From: Orychophragmus violaceus | Lineage: Eukaryota; Streptophyta; Magnoliopsida; Brassicales; Brassicaceae | NCBI GenBank assembly: GCA_030180135.1 | Contig: CM058231.1 | Location: 36,087,034-36,151,033 of the forward strand | Direction of reading: 5' to 3' | DNA length: 64,000 bases | Shown here: one piece after another, positions 46,801 to 57,796 of the stretch | Position numbering within the stretch: position 1 is the first letter of the stretch | Layout: each line of letters opens with the position of its first letter | Notes under the pieces: model-generated | Seen by the model: the letters and a program-made list of their open reading frames with translations, nothing else | Database searches by the model: none | What the model was told of the DNA's origin: nothing | Position numbers and translations under genes: made by a program

Positions 46801-47831
46801 GCCAACGGCCAGTGCTGGAACCTTCGCTCCATTGCCAACCCGCAACTCTACTTGCCCTTGCTTCAACCTTCTACTGTTGCTGAGCGCCTGCATATTAGTA
46901 CAAATATGAGCCCCACATCCAGTATCTAATACCCAAGTGGTATTATCAGAAGTAGTAGTATTTACTTCAATAACAAAAATACCTGAATTAGTAGTCTCCA
47001 AGGACTTCTTCTTCTTCTTCAGACTTTCCTGGTATTTCTTACAGTCCCTGCGATAATGCCCTGCCTCTTTGCAAAAGTGGCAGATATCAGAAGGCCCAGC
47101 TTTAGACACGGGCTTGGGCTTGGCCTTTTCGACTGCCTTGCCCTTTCCCTTGTCTGCAGCGGATTTCTTGAAACCCTTGCCCTTCTGCACCATGAGTACA
47201 GACGGCTCCTTGGCCTTCTTCAGATTAGGTTCTGCAGTCTTGAGCATACCATGTAGCTCAGGCAAAGTCTTTATCAACCCATGCATATTATAGTTCAAGA
47301 TGAACTGGTCATATGCAGGAGTAAGAGACTGCAGAACGATATCACAAGCAAGCTCTTGGCTTATAGGACAGTCGAGTCTGGTTAAATGATCGAGATAACC
47401 CATCATTTTCAGAACATGTGGACTCACTGCTGCATCCTTAGCCATTTTACAGTCCAAGAGATTCTTTACAGTTTGGAATCTCTCTGTACGAGCCTGCTCC
47501 TGAAACAACGCTTTCAGGTTTGCCATCAGTTCCATGGGACAAGTCAGGCCTTCCCACTGCATCTGCAGTTCGGGAGCCATTGTCGCCAACATTAGGCAAA
47601 TCACGTCATTAGCATCTGAAGAATGCGTATCCCAAGCATTCTTCACAGCTTGCGTGGCATTATTCGCAGGTCTAGGGGGGGGAGAACTCTTTCAAGGACA
47701 TAAGCCTTCTTCTCCTGCCTGAGCACAAGTCTCAGGTTCCTGGACCAGTTCAGGAAGTTTGATCCGTTCAGTTTGTCCTTCTCAAGGGCAGACCGGATCG
47801 AGAAAGTGTTTTGTGTTGTTGTGCTTGACAT
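43873..47831 (-). pseudogene. Copia gag-pol polyprotein with one frameshift and one stop
   Basis: The ATG at 47831 (MSSTTTQNTFSIRSAL) opens gag. A run of eight G at 47675-47682 (eight C in the coding strand) shifts the frame; the 764-codon frame 47646-45352 continues gag with knuckle CHFCKEAGHYRRDC, protease WVLDTGCGAHIC, integrase HHCC (WHCRLGHISEKRV, CEQCESCLMGK) and core (IHTDVCGPM, FTDDFSRYGYVYL, GVSERRNRTLLDMV). A TGA at 45352 separates the 492-codon frame 45351-43873, which has RT (ECKWIFKKKIDMDGN, ILYVDDILLLGND with YVDD) and RNase H (FTDASFQTD, STTEAKYITAS, YCDNNGAIA). Apart from these two lesions the whole product is readable. The G-run lesion could be a sequencing error. The lineage within copia is not assigned. 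Confidence 0.93.
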
Positions 47832-49337
47832 AGCTGAAATTTAGAGATAAATAGAGTTTTAGTTATTCAGTTCATAAAAGAGTAATCTTAACAACTTATA
47901 AGAAAACTCGCATTGCATTCAAAATTTCTTTGTTTAACCTCATAAGAATGCAATGATTCCGAGATCCATGTTTAGCTAAATCCAAAGTGGGCCACTGGCC
48001 GTCACCCAGAAGTAGCTTTACTTGGTAAGCATACACACAGCTAGTTATATCCAATAACTCTCGGTTGTGAATTGGGCCCAAGGCCCAATTCACCAGAAGT
48101 CTCAAGGCCCGGGACTCCCGATGGCCCAGTCAAGGAAACCAATCTCTTACAGCCAAATAATCACTAAAGTCTGGGACTCCCAATGAAATTAGTGACTATA
48201 TACTACTTTACTTACGCAAAAACAGACACCTCACACTGTAAGCCATATCTGTAATTGAATAAGCGTTAAGTAGCTGACAAGATTGGGCAAGACATCCAAG
48301 CTTGATATTGGTTTTGAGGATTTTAGGTTTTCTTTCCAAAAATAGAAGATTACTTTTTTTGGAAACTTACTTATTTTAGAAACTTTCTAAATTTAGAAAC
48401 ATGCTAAAAATAGAAATTTCTAATTTAATATTTTATTAAAGTTTTCGGTTGGGTCACAAATTATAGGCCCAATTCTTGGCCCAAGACCACAAAATTCCAA
48501 TTGGCCCAATAATTTGACATAACCGAGTCGGTTCATTAATTCTGGTCCAAGACCAAATTAACTACTAAATCCAACTGTTTATTTACTAAACCAGACCAGC
48601 TCTAAATTATTTGGTCCAACCAAATCAAACTTAGACCAGCCTTCGGTTTAGGTTAAAATTCAATTTTGAATTTAAATCCGGTTTAACCAGAAATTAAATA
48701 ATACCAATTGTATTAAATAATTTCCAGCAAACCGCGATTTGGGTTAACCGCTTGAACCATACATTAATTAAATAATTGCTTATTCAACAAAAACGATCAT
48801 GTCCTTCTTATGAAGACAAAAACCATTCTTAAACATTAACCATTCTTATGATTAGCATTCACAAAAGACAAAATTGATTTTTGACCTTAACCAAATCGTA
48901 TGAAACTTAATTAAACAATCACTTATGATCAAGACATCATCGATCATGACAAACACATGACGACAAAAACGATTTTGTCATTTTCCAATTCAACAATCGA
49001 TTCATGTCATACACTTATGAAACAAAACCGATTTTGATCATTGACAAACCTAATTAAATCGTTTCTTATTATCAAACAAAGTCAACAAGCCATTCCAAAC
49101 CGAATGATAATTAATTCAATCAACCGACTTTTCCAAATCACTTATGAACAAAACCGATTCTTATACATTAACCAATTAACAAGCGATTTCTTAACATGCG
49201 ATTGATACAAGCGATTTCATATTAGGGTTTTTACAAGTTCTAATCAAATTTCTTAAGCCAAATTCGATTCTAAACATTAAAACAACCTAAATATGATCCA
49301 AACAGCAAAAACCTAACGACCTAGGCTCTGATACCAC
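47832..49337 (-). other. 5' leader of the copia element with PBS
   Basis: A long leader with many CCGATTTTG/AACCGATT-type words at 48770-49250. The PBS (minus strand TGGTATCAGAGCC) sits at 49324-49336, one base from the LTR. No gene. Confidence 0.75.
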
Positions 49338-49987
49338 TGAGGGATTATGTGTGTTCATTGGTGTAATTATTAGGTTACAACCTAGCACATAATCAACTAG
49401 GATCTAGGTGATTTGCAGTTGAATCATAAACAGATCAGATTCATTACCTTATGATTGCAGCGGATTGATCAAAGGAATGAAGAGATCACAGAGAGCTGAT
49501 GATAACCGGCTCCTCCTAGGTATCCACACTCTTACAAGCTACTGGATCAGGCTGCTAGACCAAGTTGGAATCAACAGAGAGAGAGAGGACGGCTCAGGCT
49601 CAGAAATCGCAGAGCAAGAAGCATTAGGGCTTCCTGCGCCTTTCCTCATCCTTATATGGGCCCAAGTAATTAAACTAATGGCCTATTGGGATTTTGGGCC
49701 CAAGGCCCAAACCAGACAAAAGACTGTATTTTGTCTGGCCCAATTCTCTGTTCAAATACAGTAAATGCCTTGCATCTTACCGTATTAATTCCTTGTTAAC
49801 TTTCCCGTTAGCTATGGTGTGTGACCCTTTGGGATCATACAATACTGGTAATAAGTCCTAAACTTATAGATCAAGAGCGGACTCTAGCAAGTCATCATGA
49901 TCACCCAGTATTTATGACTTATGTCTGATCTCGACACTTATCATACTTTCTAGAGATAGTACGGTAGATTTCAGGACATTCCCAACA
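49338..49987 (-). repeat. 5' LTR of the copia element
   Basis: 650 bp partner of 42391-43040, followed by TTACT (49988-49992) and then the resumed mudrA coding sequence. Confidence 0.97.
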
Positions 49988-50238
49988 TTACTTCCTCCAC
50001 TGACTAGGCACCCACCAGGGAGGCCAAGAAAGAAAAGATTCTTGTCAAGAGGAGAAATAGTGGTAATAATTATCTTAGTTGCATTACAACTTAATAACAT
50101 TGCAATACATTAGATCTGTTAGCTGATAAAATAGTTGAACACTAAATTTGGCAGGGACCGAGACAACGAAAGGTGAAGGTATGTAGCCGTTGCCGGGGTG
50201 TTGGCCATAACCGTGCAACGTGCAAAAATCCTATATAA

Positions 50239-50778
50239 AACAAGTACAAGGTTTGTAGAAGGGGCAGAGGAGTGATGATGGTTTTTGAGCTATAGGTCGG
50301 AGTTGGGTCGACCAATTTTATTTTCTTGTGTTATATTAAAACGGAAAACCCCAACTTCCCATGTTGTAATTGAAGATCAATGTATGGCATGGGCCAATAA
50401 TCCTGCCCCTTTTAATGTGAAATATAATATAAATAATGTCAAATATAATCTTAGTGTTTTGGGTGTCTAACGACTGCTAACATTAAAGTTAACAAAGTAC
50501 ACATATAAATATCGGTTAGAGAAAAATATTGAACGCAAAATAAAGTAAGTAATATCACTCCAAATAGAGGAATCACAGATATTAACTGGTAAACTATAAT
50601 ATGTAGATAGTGAGGCAGTTTTTATGGTTACAGGCACAAACATAAAAGACGGTTAAGAGAGACGTTATGCCCTTACGCTTAAGTGACCCTTTGAAATGGT
50701 GAGGTAGTTATATAAGACTTTAACAGAAAACATAATTGTTAACTTCCAACCGTGTATTGTTAGCGCAAAGAAAAAAAC
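50239..50778. other. Spacer between mudrA and the F-box-like ORF
   Basis: AT-rich; it presumably holds the mudrA 3' UTR and the promoter of the next gene. No gene recognised. Confidence 0.5.
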
Positions 50779-51456
50779 ATGTTGAGACTACTGTTCGACG
50801 TATTGGAAGAAATACTGGAAAATGTTTTGCGGCATGGATACGGTGAATTCATACGGGAAAAATCAACATGTAAGACTTTACGTGATGTTGCGGAGAGCGA
50901 TCAATTTTACAAGAACATTGATTTCTTTTTCCATCATATCAATTTGTTCCCCAAAGAAGCGGCCAACAGTTTGGTGGAGAGTTTCTTGATACAAGGAAAC
51001 CCAACCGCGCTTGCCTTAAAAGGGATTTCAAATTACATATATCAAGATAAGAAAATGGAAGGAGAATCGATGTTGAAGAGATCATGGAGTGAAGGTTGCA
51101 AGATAGGACAATACATTTATTCGATGCTTGTTCGTGTGTACCATGGGGAATCAGAAGTTGGAAAACGAGGGCTATTGTTGTCACGAGAAATAGCTAGGGA
51201 TGTACGATTAGCAATAATGTTAAGAGGTGTGCATCCATGGAGGGAACAACCATGTAGGATACTCTTGCAGAAAGAAGAAGAGTTGGATCTACTCCCGGTC
51301 ATTACATGCAATTGTGCAACAATAAGTGAATCGCTTTACTACTACAATGATGGATGGAAGCAACAGAGCATGTGTGATAAATGCTTCTGGACAATAGAAA
51401 GTCTGATCTTTTGCAAGATTGTGCAAGAAAACTTCGCAACTTGGCCAAGACTTTAG
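50779..51456 (+). CDS. F-box-like protein (At2g35280-type), 225 aa, inside the MULE
   Basis: A single uninterrupted frame begins MLRLLFDVLEEILENVLRHG, which fits the start of an F-box (LP.DVLEEIL.RV). It continues with the C-terminal pattern of the small Brassicaceae F-box At2g35280/At1g67623 group: FYKNIDFFFHHINLFPK, a run resembling NSLVESFLIQGNPTALALKG, then YIYQDKKMEGESMLKRSWSEG, and a cysteine-containing end (CNCATISESL, CDKCFWTIESL). These proteins are expected to join SCF ubiquitin ligases, but the F-box here is weak. The gene lies on the mudrA strand between mudrA and the Ulp1 gene. It could be a captured host gene or a stable MULE accessory gene. It has no frame lesion, unlike its neighbours. 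The family call is from general pattern. Confidence 0.65.
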   Translation: MLRLLFDVLEEILENVLRHGYGEFIREKSTCKTLRDVAESDQFYKNIDFFFHHINLFPKEAANSLVESFLIQGNPTALALKGISNYIYQDKKMEGESMLKRSWSEGCKIGQYIYSMLVRVYHGESEVGKRGLLLSREIARDVRLAIMLRGVHPWREQPCRILLQKEEELDLLPVITCNCATISESLYYYNDGWKQQSMCDKCFWTIESLIFCKIVQENFATWPRL

Positions 51457-51919
51457 ACAACTACATGCAACATCTGAAGGTTTTAGTAAGTTTATAGTGG
51501 TGTTTTACAATGGATAAGGAATTTGAAATGTATTATGTTGAAGGCAACTTATTAATAAGATATTGTATTGCATAAAAATTAATATAATATTACCTGAAAC
51601 ATTTTCAAAATCAATTAATTTGTTTGTGTTACAACTAACAATAATATTATTCAAATAAGCCTTAGATAAGTCGTTAAGAACAATAATGTGAGGATTTGAT
51701 GTGGTTGGCTTAGATAAATTAAAACAGATGATATCGATACAAGATAAAATTTAGTTCAATAACAGATAAATTATCAAAGCTACAAATATTGTTAATAACC
51801 ATTAAACAAGTTGGAATCTGATAACTGGTTGCACACCAAGGTACTAAACAACAAATGAAAAGACCCATAGAGTCGTACAAACACCAACAGGTCCAGAACA
51901 GAGTACGAAATGAAACATA
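51457..51919. other. Spacer between convergent MULE genes
   Basis: AT-rich, no coding signal; probably shared 3' untranslated sequence of the two convergent genes. Confidence 0.5.
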
Positions 51920-54900
51920 TCAGAGCAAACCACCATATTCCTCATAAAACACAAAGGCTAGCCGCTTGGACTCAAAAGGAAGAACGTCAGGGGTAATACA
52001 CTTACAGCCATCAAAACCAACCATTGAGTGAGCACCAAGAAGTAGCATGGTTGTAACAGCAGAGTCCGCGGCAAGAGTATTATGAGGAACGCCTCTAGCA
52101 CGAGCAAGGGAGAAAGAACCTTCAGAAATTGCACTAGAGTCGACAGTAACAGCTTTGAGTAGGTAGGGTAGCATGAGAGCAACGGGTTCAAGGTCCTTCT
52201 TCATTAGGTTGTCGCTGCGAAGGGAGGTATTACAGTCCAGGACTTGAATGGACCTTGCATTGATGTCAACACAAACGCCTACCCAATGAGACTTGTCAAC
52301 TAAAAACGAGAAGTAGAACCTTTCAGGTGTGGGGTTAACCTCAAAGAAAGGTCGAATACACTCCAGCAAGGACGGTTGAAACACAAATCTTACACGATCC
52401 TTAGGTGATATTTTGGTGAACTTCGGATAATGCTTTAAAAAGAAGCAATGAGCTTTGTGTCAAGAAACCGATATCTAAAGGAATCAGAGCCAGGAACAGC
52501 CCTCATGAAGAGTATACGAGAAAAATGTGTAAGGGCATCCACAACCTAGTTTGCAGTAAAAGAAGTAAAGATTTAGCAATTGAAAGCTAAAATTATACAA
52601 CATGGTTTGGTTTATAACAAACCTTGGGTGTCATAACCTTGGTCCTCTCTGCTATCTCTAACACATCTTTGCTAGACACTTGGCTACCATTGTTGAGATT
52701 TATTAGCCTGCATAAAAAAACTGATAAATATATGCGAGAGGACTAATTAAGTTGTTGCATTTGCTAACAAGAAATGTATACGTTTACCAAAATATCATGA
52801 AACAAATACCTATTAGCTTTAAGCTTCTTCACAAGCTTGGTGTACTTTACTTCATAGTCGACATCAGGAGATGTGCCCGGAATTAAAGGAAAGGAAGCCA
52901 TACGTTGTGCACCTAAGTTAGTGCATTGAAATCCTTGAAGGGCACGGGATTATGTTTTCAAACGCTTGCTCTTCCTCTTCGGTAGCTCAGCTCCAGCACA
53001 AGCACCAATCAATTCAGCTTCAATTGCATGGCTATCACCAACAGTGTCATTCCCCTGCTGCTCAACCTTGAATAAGATATACAAGGTTACTAGTACATAT
53101 CCGGATAAACGAAGTATAAAAGTTTGATATCATTAAAATCAGAATTTAAACTAACCGGCTCAAATACGTTATTAACCGACGCTTGACCAGTTTCCAAATT
53201 AGCTACAGTTCCAGAGTTTTCAGCTGGTCTAACAGTGTTATCTTTCTCATTGTTGTCCTATATATAATGTTAGTATTAAAATCATGTACTAGTATATAAC
53301 CAAAGAGTTAGCATCTATTGAAGCTAGAAGATGTAATGAAATTACCTCATGAAAGGATTTGCTAAGCTCACGCAAAACATTACCAAGAACTTCATCAGCA
53401 TTGGTTTCCCCATGCAACACCCCAACACCATTTCTCATGCGTTCCAACGTGCCCGACTTACCTCCACCACCAGTAAAATCATTGTGTTGTTGTCTCATTA
53501 GGCTAACATTGGTTTGAGAATGGGGAGGTCTCTCTACAATCTTCGTTATTGCTTCAATCAAAGAGTCCTTCACCTGATTAATAGCTAAGAAAAACCGCTC
53601 ATCATAAGCCTTTACGGCTGATCCAACATTCGCAATCTCCTATAAGCATGATGAAACTTTCACATCAACATCACTCATTTCAAGCCTCACTCGTTCTGCA
53701 ACTAATTCGGATACTTGTATTGCGTCTATAGAATCACAAACTACAGGATGTTGTGTATTTTTGTCCTTGTCTTTCTTCTCCTTTTCCAAATTCTTTGCAT
53801 TCCTCAATCTTTGAAGATCAACAGCAGTGACACCACCCTTAAAGAACTTTTTCTCAAAAGTAAAACCTTCAGCAATAAGTCTCACCATATTATCAACCTT
53901 GGGATCTTCCTCTTCGTCAGACCAATAAAACAGATCATCATCCAATGCCATATTGAAAGGATCACCTGGGATTATGCATGTAACAGAAGCCTGCAACAAA
54001 ATAAAAAAAACAATCACAGGACACATCATACATTTATAAACAGCAACTTACTGACAGTTAACCAACCAAGAATGAAGTTAGCAACCTACCAAAACATCTT
54101 AGGGAAAGCGAAAACATACAGAAGCTAAGAATAAATATCAATACTAAAGGTTATATAAAGAGTCCCTTTTATAAAACAAAAGCAACATTGAGCATACCTC
54201 ACACTTCTCATCAACATCTCTAGCATGCCCAGGACTGAGAGTCACTTTGTGGGTTGGAACCTTTGATATGTTGGCAGGTAAATGACTAGTATTAGGTTCA
54301 CCCTCGGGCTCGCCACTGTTTTCACCCAATGAAGAAACAAATTGGTTCCTGGTCTCATCTTCCATATCACTGTCATCTTCAGACGACGAAGAAGATGGTC
54401 CAACTTCAACAACCTCAAGTAAGGCCGGGACAGCTTCAACCAATACAAGCTGGATGGCATGAAAAAAACCCTGGACAGCTACTGATCTCTGAGCTAAAGC
54501 AACTTCATCTTTCGACTTTATGCATCCAACAACCATTTCGAAAGAAACACGACCCCAAGGGTAGGCAAGGAAGTGGTCAAGATACCTGATCAACTCAACA
54601 TGCTCGTCAATGATTTTGGGGAAATGGCTTGTCGGGCAGAGAACAGAGGCAGTCAACGCTAAGTAAGCATATTTGATTCTCCTGTCTCTATCACGGACAA
54701 TCCTCTTCTTCAACAGTTTTATAACTTTGTCAACAGTTAGGGTACGAGGATCAAGACATCCAAAAAGCGATCCAAAGTAATTCTGATCTTTCACCAAACT
54801 ACGCTTCTTCTTCTTATTCATCTTTGGATATTTACCACAAGGAAGACCGGTAACGATTGCAAATTCCCTCAAAGATACACGAATTGGCCAACCGGCAAAT

Positions 54901-55169
54901 AGAAACCAGATTTCATGTTTTTTCTTCACATAAATCATATGGGTTATCAAATACTGACCAAATGCGCCCGAGAAGGTTGGTTTATCAGCGGTAGCCAACA
55001 GCTTGCCGAAGGATGATTCTCTTATTTCGTTGGCTTCGGAAACAGTCAGAGCGTTCAAAATAGAACGAATCCTGCCGGGTTTGACATAGGTATTTACTCT
55101 CTGGCCGTTTGGTTCTTGGCCGGCGGCGAAGATTCGAGGAGGAAGCTCGAGAATGTCTTCAAAGTCCAT
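51920..55169 (-). pseudogene. KAONASHI-type DUF1985-Ulp1 gene of the MULE
   Basis: The ATG at 55169 opens exon 1 (to 54198) with MDFEDILELPPRIFAAGQEP. It has a DUF1985 domain (FGQYLITHMIYVKKKHEIWF, GWPIRVSLREFAIVTGLPCG, DPRTLTVDKVIKLLKKR, LRYLDHFLAYPWGRVSFEM-like end) and an acidic SSSSSEDDSDMEDE tail. Exon 2 (53990 leftwards) has a TAG at 53640 in an otherwise continuing frame to 53346. Further exons cover 53157-53258 and about 52950-53070, with a nuclear-localisation-like PKRKSKRLK and another in-frame TAA directly after it. The C-terminal domain (about 51920-52400) resembles Ulp1/C48 proteases: SHWVGVCVDI (His), IQVLDCN (Asp), but ADSAVTTMLL where the family has DCG. Such genes occur in TIR-less MULEs. 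The known Ulp1 role is deSUMOylation; this copy lacks the cysteine and has stops. Confidence 0.82.
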
Positions 55170-55560
55170 GAACCTAAAAGATTATGAAGAAGAAAGTTGG
55201 ACAAATGAATTAGCAAGAGAACACCGAAAAGTCGAAAGAACGAAGATTGCAAACAAAAATTGCGAGTCACTTACCAATTTCGGACAAAATAAACTGTGAT
55301 GTAAGGCGAGGAAGCTCGGGCGACAAGAACAATGGAAGAGAAAATTGAATGGGTTTTCAGAGCAAAAATCAAACTAAACGCAGAAATCGAAGGAGTATGA
55401 ACAGTGAGGCACGTTACACAGTACACGCGAGATGAATTCGACAGACAGGAAATCTGTCCTAAGGAGAGTAGTATCAGTAGGATCATAGGGGTAATATGGG
55501 TATTAAGAAATTGAAAATTATATCGTGGTCATCAATTTTATTTCATCTCGTTTATGGCCA

Positions 55561-57160
55561 TCCGGCCTAAATACTCAAAATATAAACTTAAATGGATTTA
55601 GCCATAAAAAGGAATGTATCAATATCTTATCCAAACTAAAATATTCTCTTTCTAACTATAAGATATGCATTCTAAATAAAATATGGCAAAAAATATTTTC
55701 TCTAAATATTTACAATGACAACCCTAAATCATAACTCTTAACTATAAATATATTACAAACCGTAGCATCACAATCATCACTGAACTAGAGAGACAAAAGA
55801 TCTATTAAGCATCTCGAGAGTGGCGTAAACGTTTTTCACTTAATTTCACATCTCGTCGTTCTATGTATCTCCGTGTGTTTGCTTACCATTGTTTTCCACT
55901 TTCAGGGTCGATGCCACAAGTAACCCTCATGATTCGAAGGACCATGGATACAGAACCCTATCGTTTTAGACAACTCCTATTTCAAGTAAGATAAGTTTAT
56001 CTCCTCCTTACTTAGGCTTCTTCATGGTTGGATTGTACTGAGGCTGAATCAGAAGCTCTTGATGATTACTTGTTAAAACAGAGAAATAATAAGCGTAGAG
56101 AAAGGACTTCTTCAACTCCCAACCGACAAGGCTCTTCTTCAGGATCCTCTCTTTCGTCCTTTCGTCGAGAGATATGCTGCAAGCTTACAACTCATCATTA
56201 ATGATTCTAGTTATCCTATTATGTTTTGCAATTTGGCGTTATCACTGATTATATTATTACTCAGGGTGAGGATGCCTTCTCCATAGACTATAATGAAGCT
56301 CATCTGAAATTGTTAGAACTCATGTAACACAATGAACAATTCTTTCTATACATTTCTCAAACGTTTTTGTGATTGTCCTCATGTAACGTCGTGATCTTTG
56401 GGCGTTCCTCGAAAACTTTTCAGGGTGAGGATGCCTTCTCCTGAAGCTCATCTGAAGTTGTCAGAACTCAGGTAGGTAACACAATGAACAATTCTTTCTA
56501 TATATTTCTCAAACGTTTTTCTCACTGTCCTCATGTAACGTTGTGATCTCTAATCGTTCCTCGGAAACTTTTTACTTAGACTTACAAACATTTTGTTTTT
56601 TTCTCTCTAAATCCGACCACAATGGCTTAATATTTAAGGTACGTTCAATAAATTTGCAGGTTTTTCGACAAGGAGTACTCTGGAATATGACGGTGTCATG
56701 TCCTATCTCTGATTCTTGTGCCATTATCATTGTAATCACATAAAAATGTAAACTAAAGAAAATGACTTTATATTGGACATGTATGCATTGAGCTGTTTGT
56801 AATTGATGAAATAAGATAATGGAGTTGAATGTGATGATATCTATTTTTTACAACTCATTATTTCTATAATTATAAACTGTTCAAATCATATTACTCTTTA
56901 AATTCCAAAATTCATTAATAATAAAAATAAACGAGTAAATAACTCAATTCAATCGCGGGCAGAAAACTACATTCAATTCAATTGTATCTAAACTAAATAA
57001 ATCAATATTTTAGTTAGTATGTTATCACGTATTTTAAAAGTTATCCTAAAATCCAAAACTATATAACTAAAATATACCTTCAAAACAAGATAAAAATATC
57101 ATACTTAGAAAATCTAAATAATTAAAATAAATAAAAATCACAACACGATCTCGAAACTAG
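55561..57160. other. Spacer with an unrecognised coding-like relic
   Basis: Around 56020-56200 the plus strand encodes a polar stretch (EAESEALDDYLLKQRNNKRR) that ends at a stop; I cannot assign it. The rest is AT-rich. A local tandem duplication at 56263-56572 is listed separately. Confidence 0.35.
56263..56572. repeat. Tandem duplication of about 155 bp
   Basis: The block starting CAGGGTGAGGATGCCTTCTC at 56263 recurs at 56421. The second copy lacks a short internal piece (ATAGACTATAA) and has substitutions such as GTAACGTCGTGATC versus GTAACGTTGTGATC. No gene function is evident. Confidence 0.85.
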
Positions 57161-57740
57161 GCATGCACACTTTTACCTAAACCTGATGACCGTCCTGAAA
57201 TTGACCCCAAAACACGATTGGGTCGGATCCGAGTCTTTGGATTTTTACCTGTTAGATATATCTATCAAGTACCCACAGGTAACGGGTCAGTCCGGATCTT
57301 ATCCGGATCCGTTCGGATACCTGATAGAACTTGTTATAATTATATACTAGGTACCCATATAATTTGTTAGTAAAAAACCTGATAAGATCCGATAGAACCT
57401 GATATGATCTTATAAATCTTATAGAACCTAAAATGACCTGATATGGCCTATTATTTTTAGGTATTTTATTAAAAAAATTAGGTATTTTATAAGTTTTTGG
57501 GTATTTTACAATTTTTTTTTGTATCTTATAGTTTTCGAGTATTTTATATCCAAAATATCTAAGCCGATTGGTACTCGGAAAATCAGGCTTGTACAAGTAT
57601 GCCATACTGAAACCCGGAATGACTCTAACCCAAAAAAATATTTGGGGTCCATAAATGGACTATTAATTCATATATTTGTTAGACCCGAAAACTGATAGAA
57701 CCTGATCCGAACTTGACTCGAAAATCTGAACGTCCAAGGC
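57160..57740. repeat. Brassicaceae-type GATCC/CCTGATA degenerate repeat
   Basis: Degenerate words such as ACCTGATA, GATCCGAT and GGTATTTTA recur, beginning with GGCATGCACACTTTTACC. A 117-codon minus frame (57252-57605) is a by-product. This looks like a decayed non-autonomous element of a type common in crucifers; I cannot name the family. Confidence 0.4.
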
Positions 57741-57759
57741 TACTCGAAACAAAAAAAAT

Positions 57760-57796
57760 CATCTAACTAATATTCCGCGCTCAGCGCGGAATTATA
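57760..57796 (-). mobile_element. Possible Helitron 3' terminus
   Basis: On the minus strand the hairpin CCGCGCTGAGCGCGG is followed by AATATTAGTTAG, close to the Helitron end of a GC hairpin plus about 10 bases and CTAG. The CTAG is degraded (TTAG). The element would extend to higher coordinates, but its 5' end was not found. Confidence 0.35.

Larger units (their letters stand above)
42391..49987 (-). mobile_element. Ty1/copia retrotransposon, nearly intact, inside mudrA
   Basis: Two 650-bp LTRs (42391-43040 and 49338-49987) differ at two positions that I can find (42424/49371 and 42954/49901), both C on the left and T on the right. The initiator tRNA-Met PBS (TGGTATCAGAGCC, minus strand, 49324-49336), the PPT (CAAGTGGGAGAT, 43041-43052) and TTACT duplications are all present. 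The gag-PR-INT-RT-RNase H order (INT before RT) defines copia. The polyprotein has one frameshift and one stop. Confidence 0.97.
38062..50238 (+). pseudogene. MULE transposase (mudrA-like), interrupted by a copia element
   Basis: The N-terminal exon (38062 to about 38478) shows MGRLVRLVRGEWQRSATGEW and VVVLTYQFPPCLL, typical of MULE N-termini. Several short exons with AG/GT borders follow (around 38898, 39283, 39913, 40250 and 40360). The DNA-binding domain (PF03108-like) is at 40610-40890, with MELYVGMMFKNREGFRKHMA and the WRVYAVKM block. An in-frame TAA at 40895 breaks it. The DDE domain contains VVIVDETFLKSKYAG and FISDRHNTI, then a 189-bp intron (41462-41650), then SQHCSCIIHLQRNI. A SWIM zinc finger follows (CSCHEFQMLCIPCTHAVAAA, 42183-42240). 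The copia element enters at 42391. Downstream exons give TRHPPGRPRKKRFLSRGE (about 49994-50055) and the C-terminal knuckle CSRCRGVGHNRATC, with a stop at 50236. One nonsense codon and the insertion make it non-functional. Confidence 0.88.
37225..55560 (+). mobile_element. TIR-less Mutator-like element with mudrA, F-box-like and DUF1985-Ulp1 genes
   Basis: The inferred span starts at GGGACAATTAGC (37225) and ends near 55560. I see no terminal inverted repeats and no convincing 9-bp duplication, so both limits are approximate. The content is a mudrA-type transposase (plus), an F-box-like ORF (plus) and a convergent DUF1985/Ulp1 gene (minus). Known TIR-less MULEs of Arabidopsis (VANDAL, KAONASHI-carrying) combine a transposase with Ulp1-like or other accessory genes. 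A Ty1/copia element interrupts the transposase. Without it the MULE is about 10.7 kb. Confidence 0.8.

Noticed and set aside
37225..55560. Terminal inverted repeats for the MULE
   Set aside because: The sequence at 37225 and the reverse complement near 55560 do not match beyond chance; candidate 9-bp duplications (CTAATAATA and CTAAATACT) agree at only about five positions.
57252..57605. 117-codon minus ORF
   Set aside because: Composed of the degenerate GATCC/CCTGATA repeat; low-complexity product.
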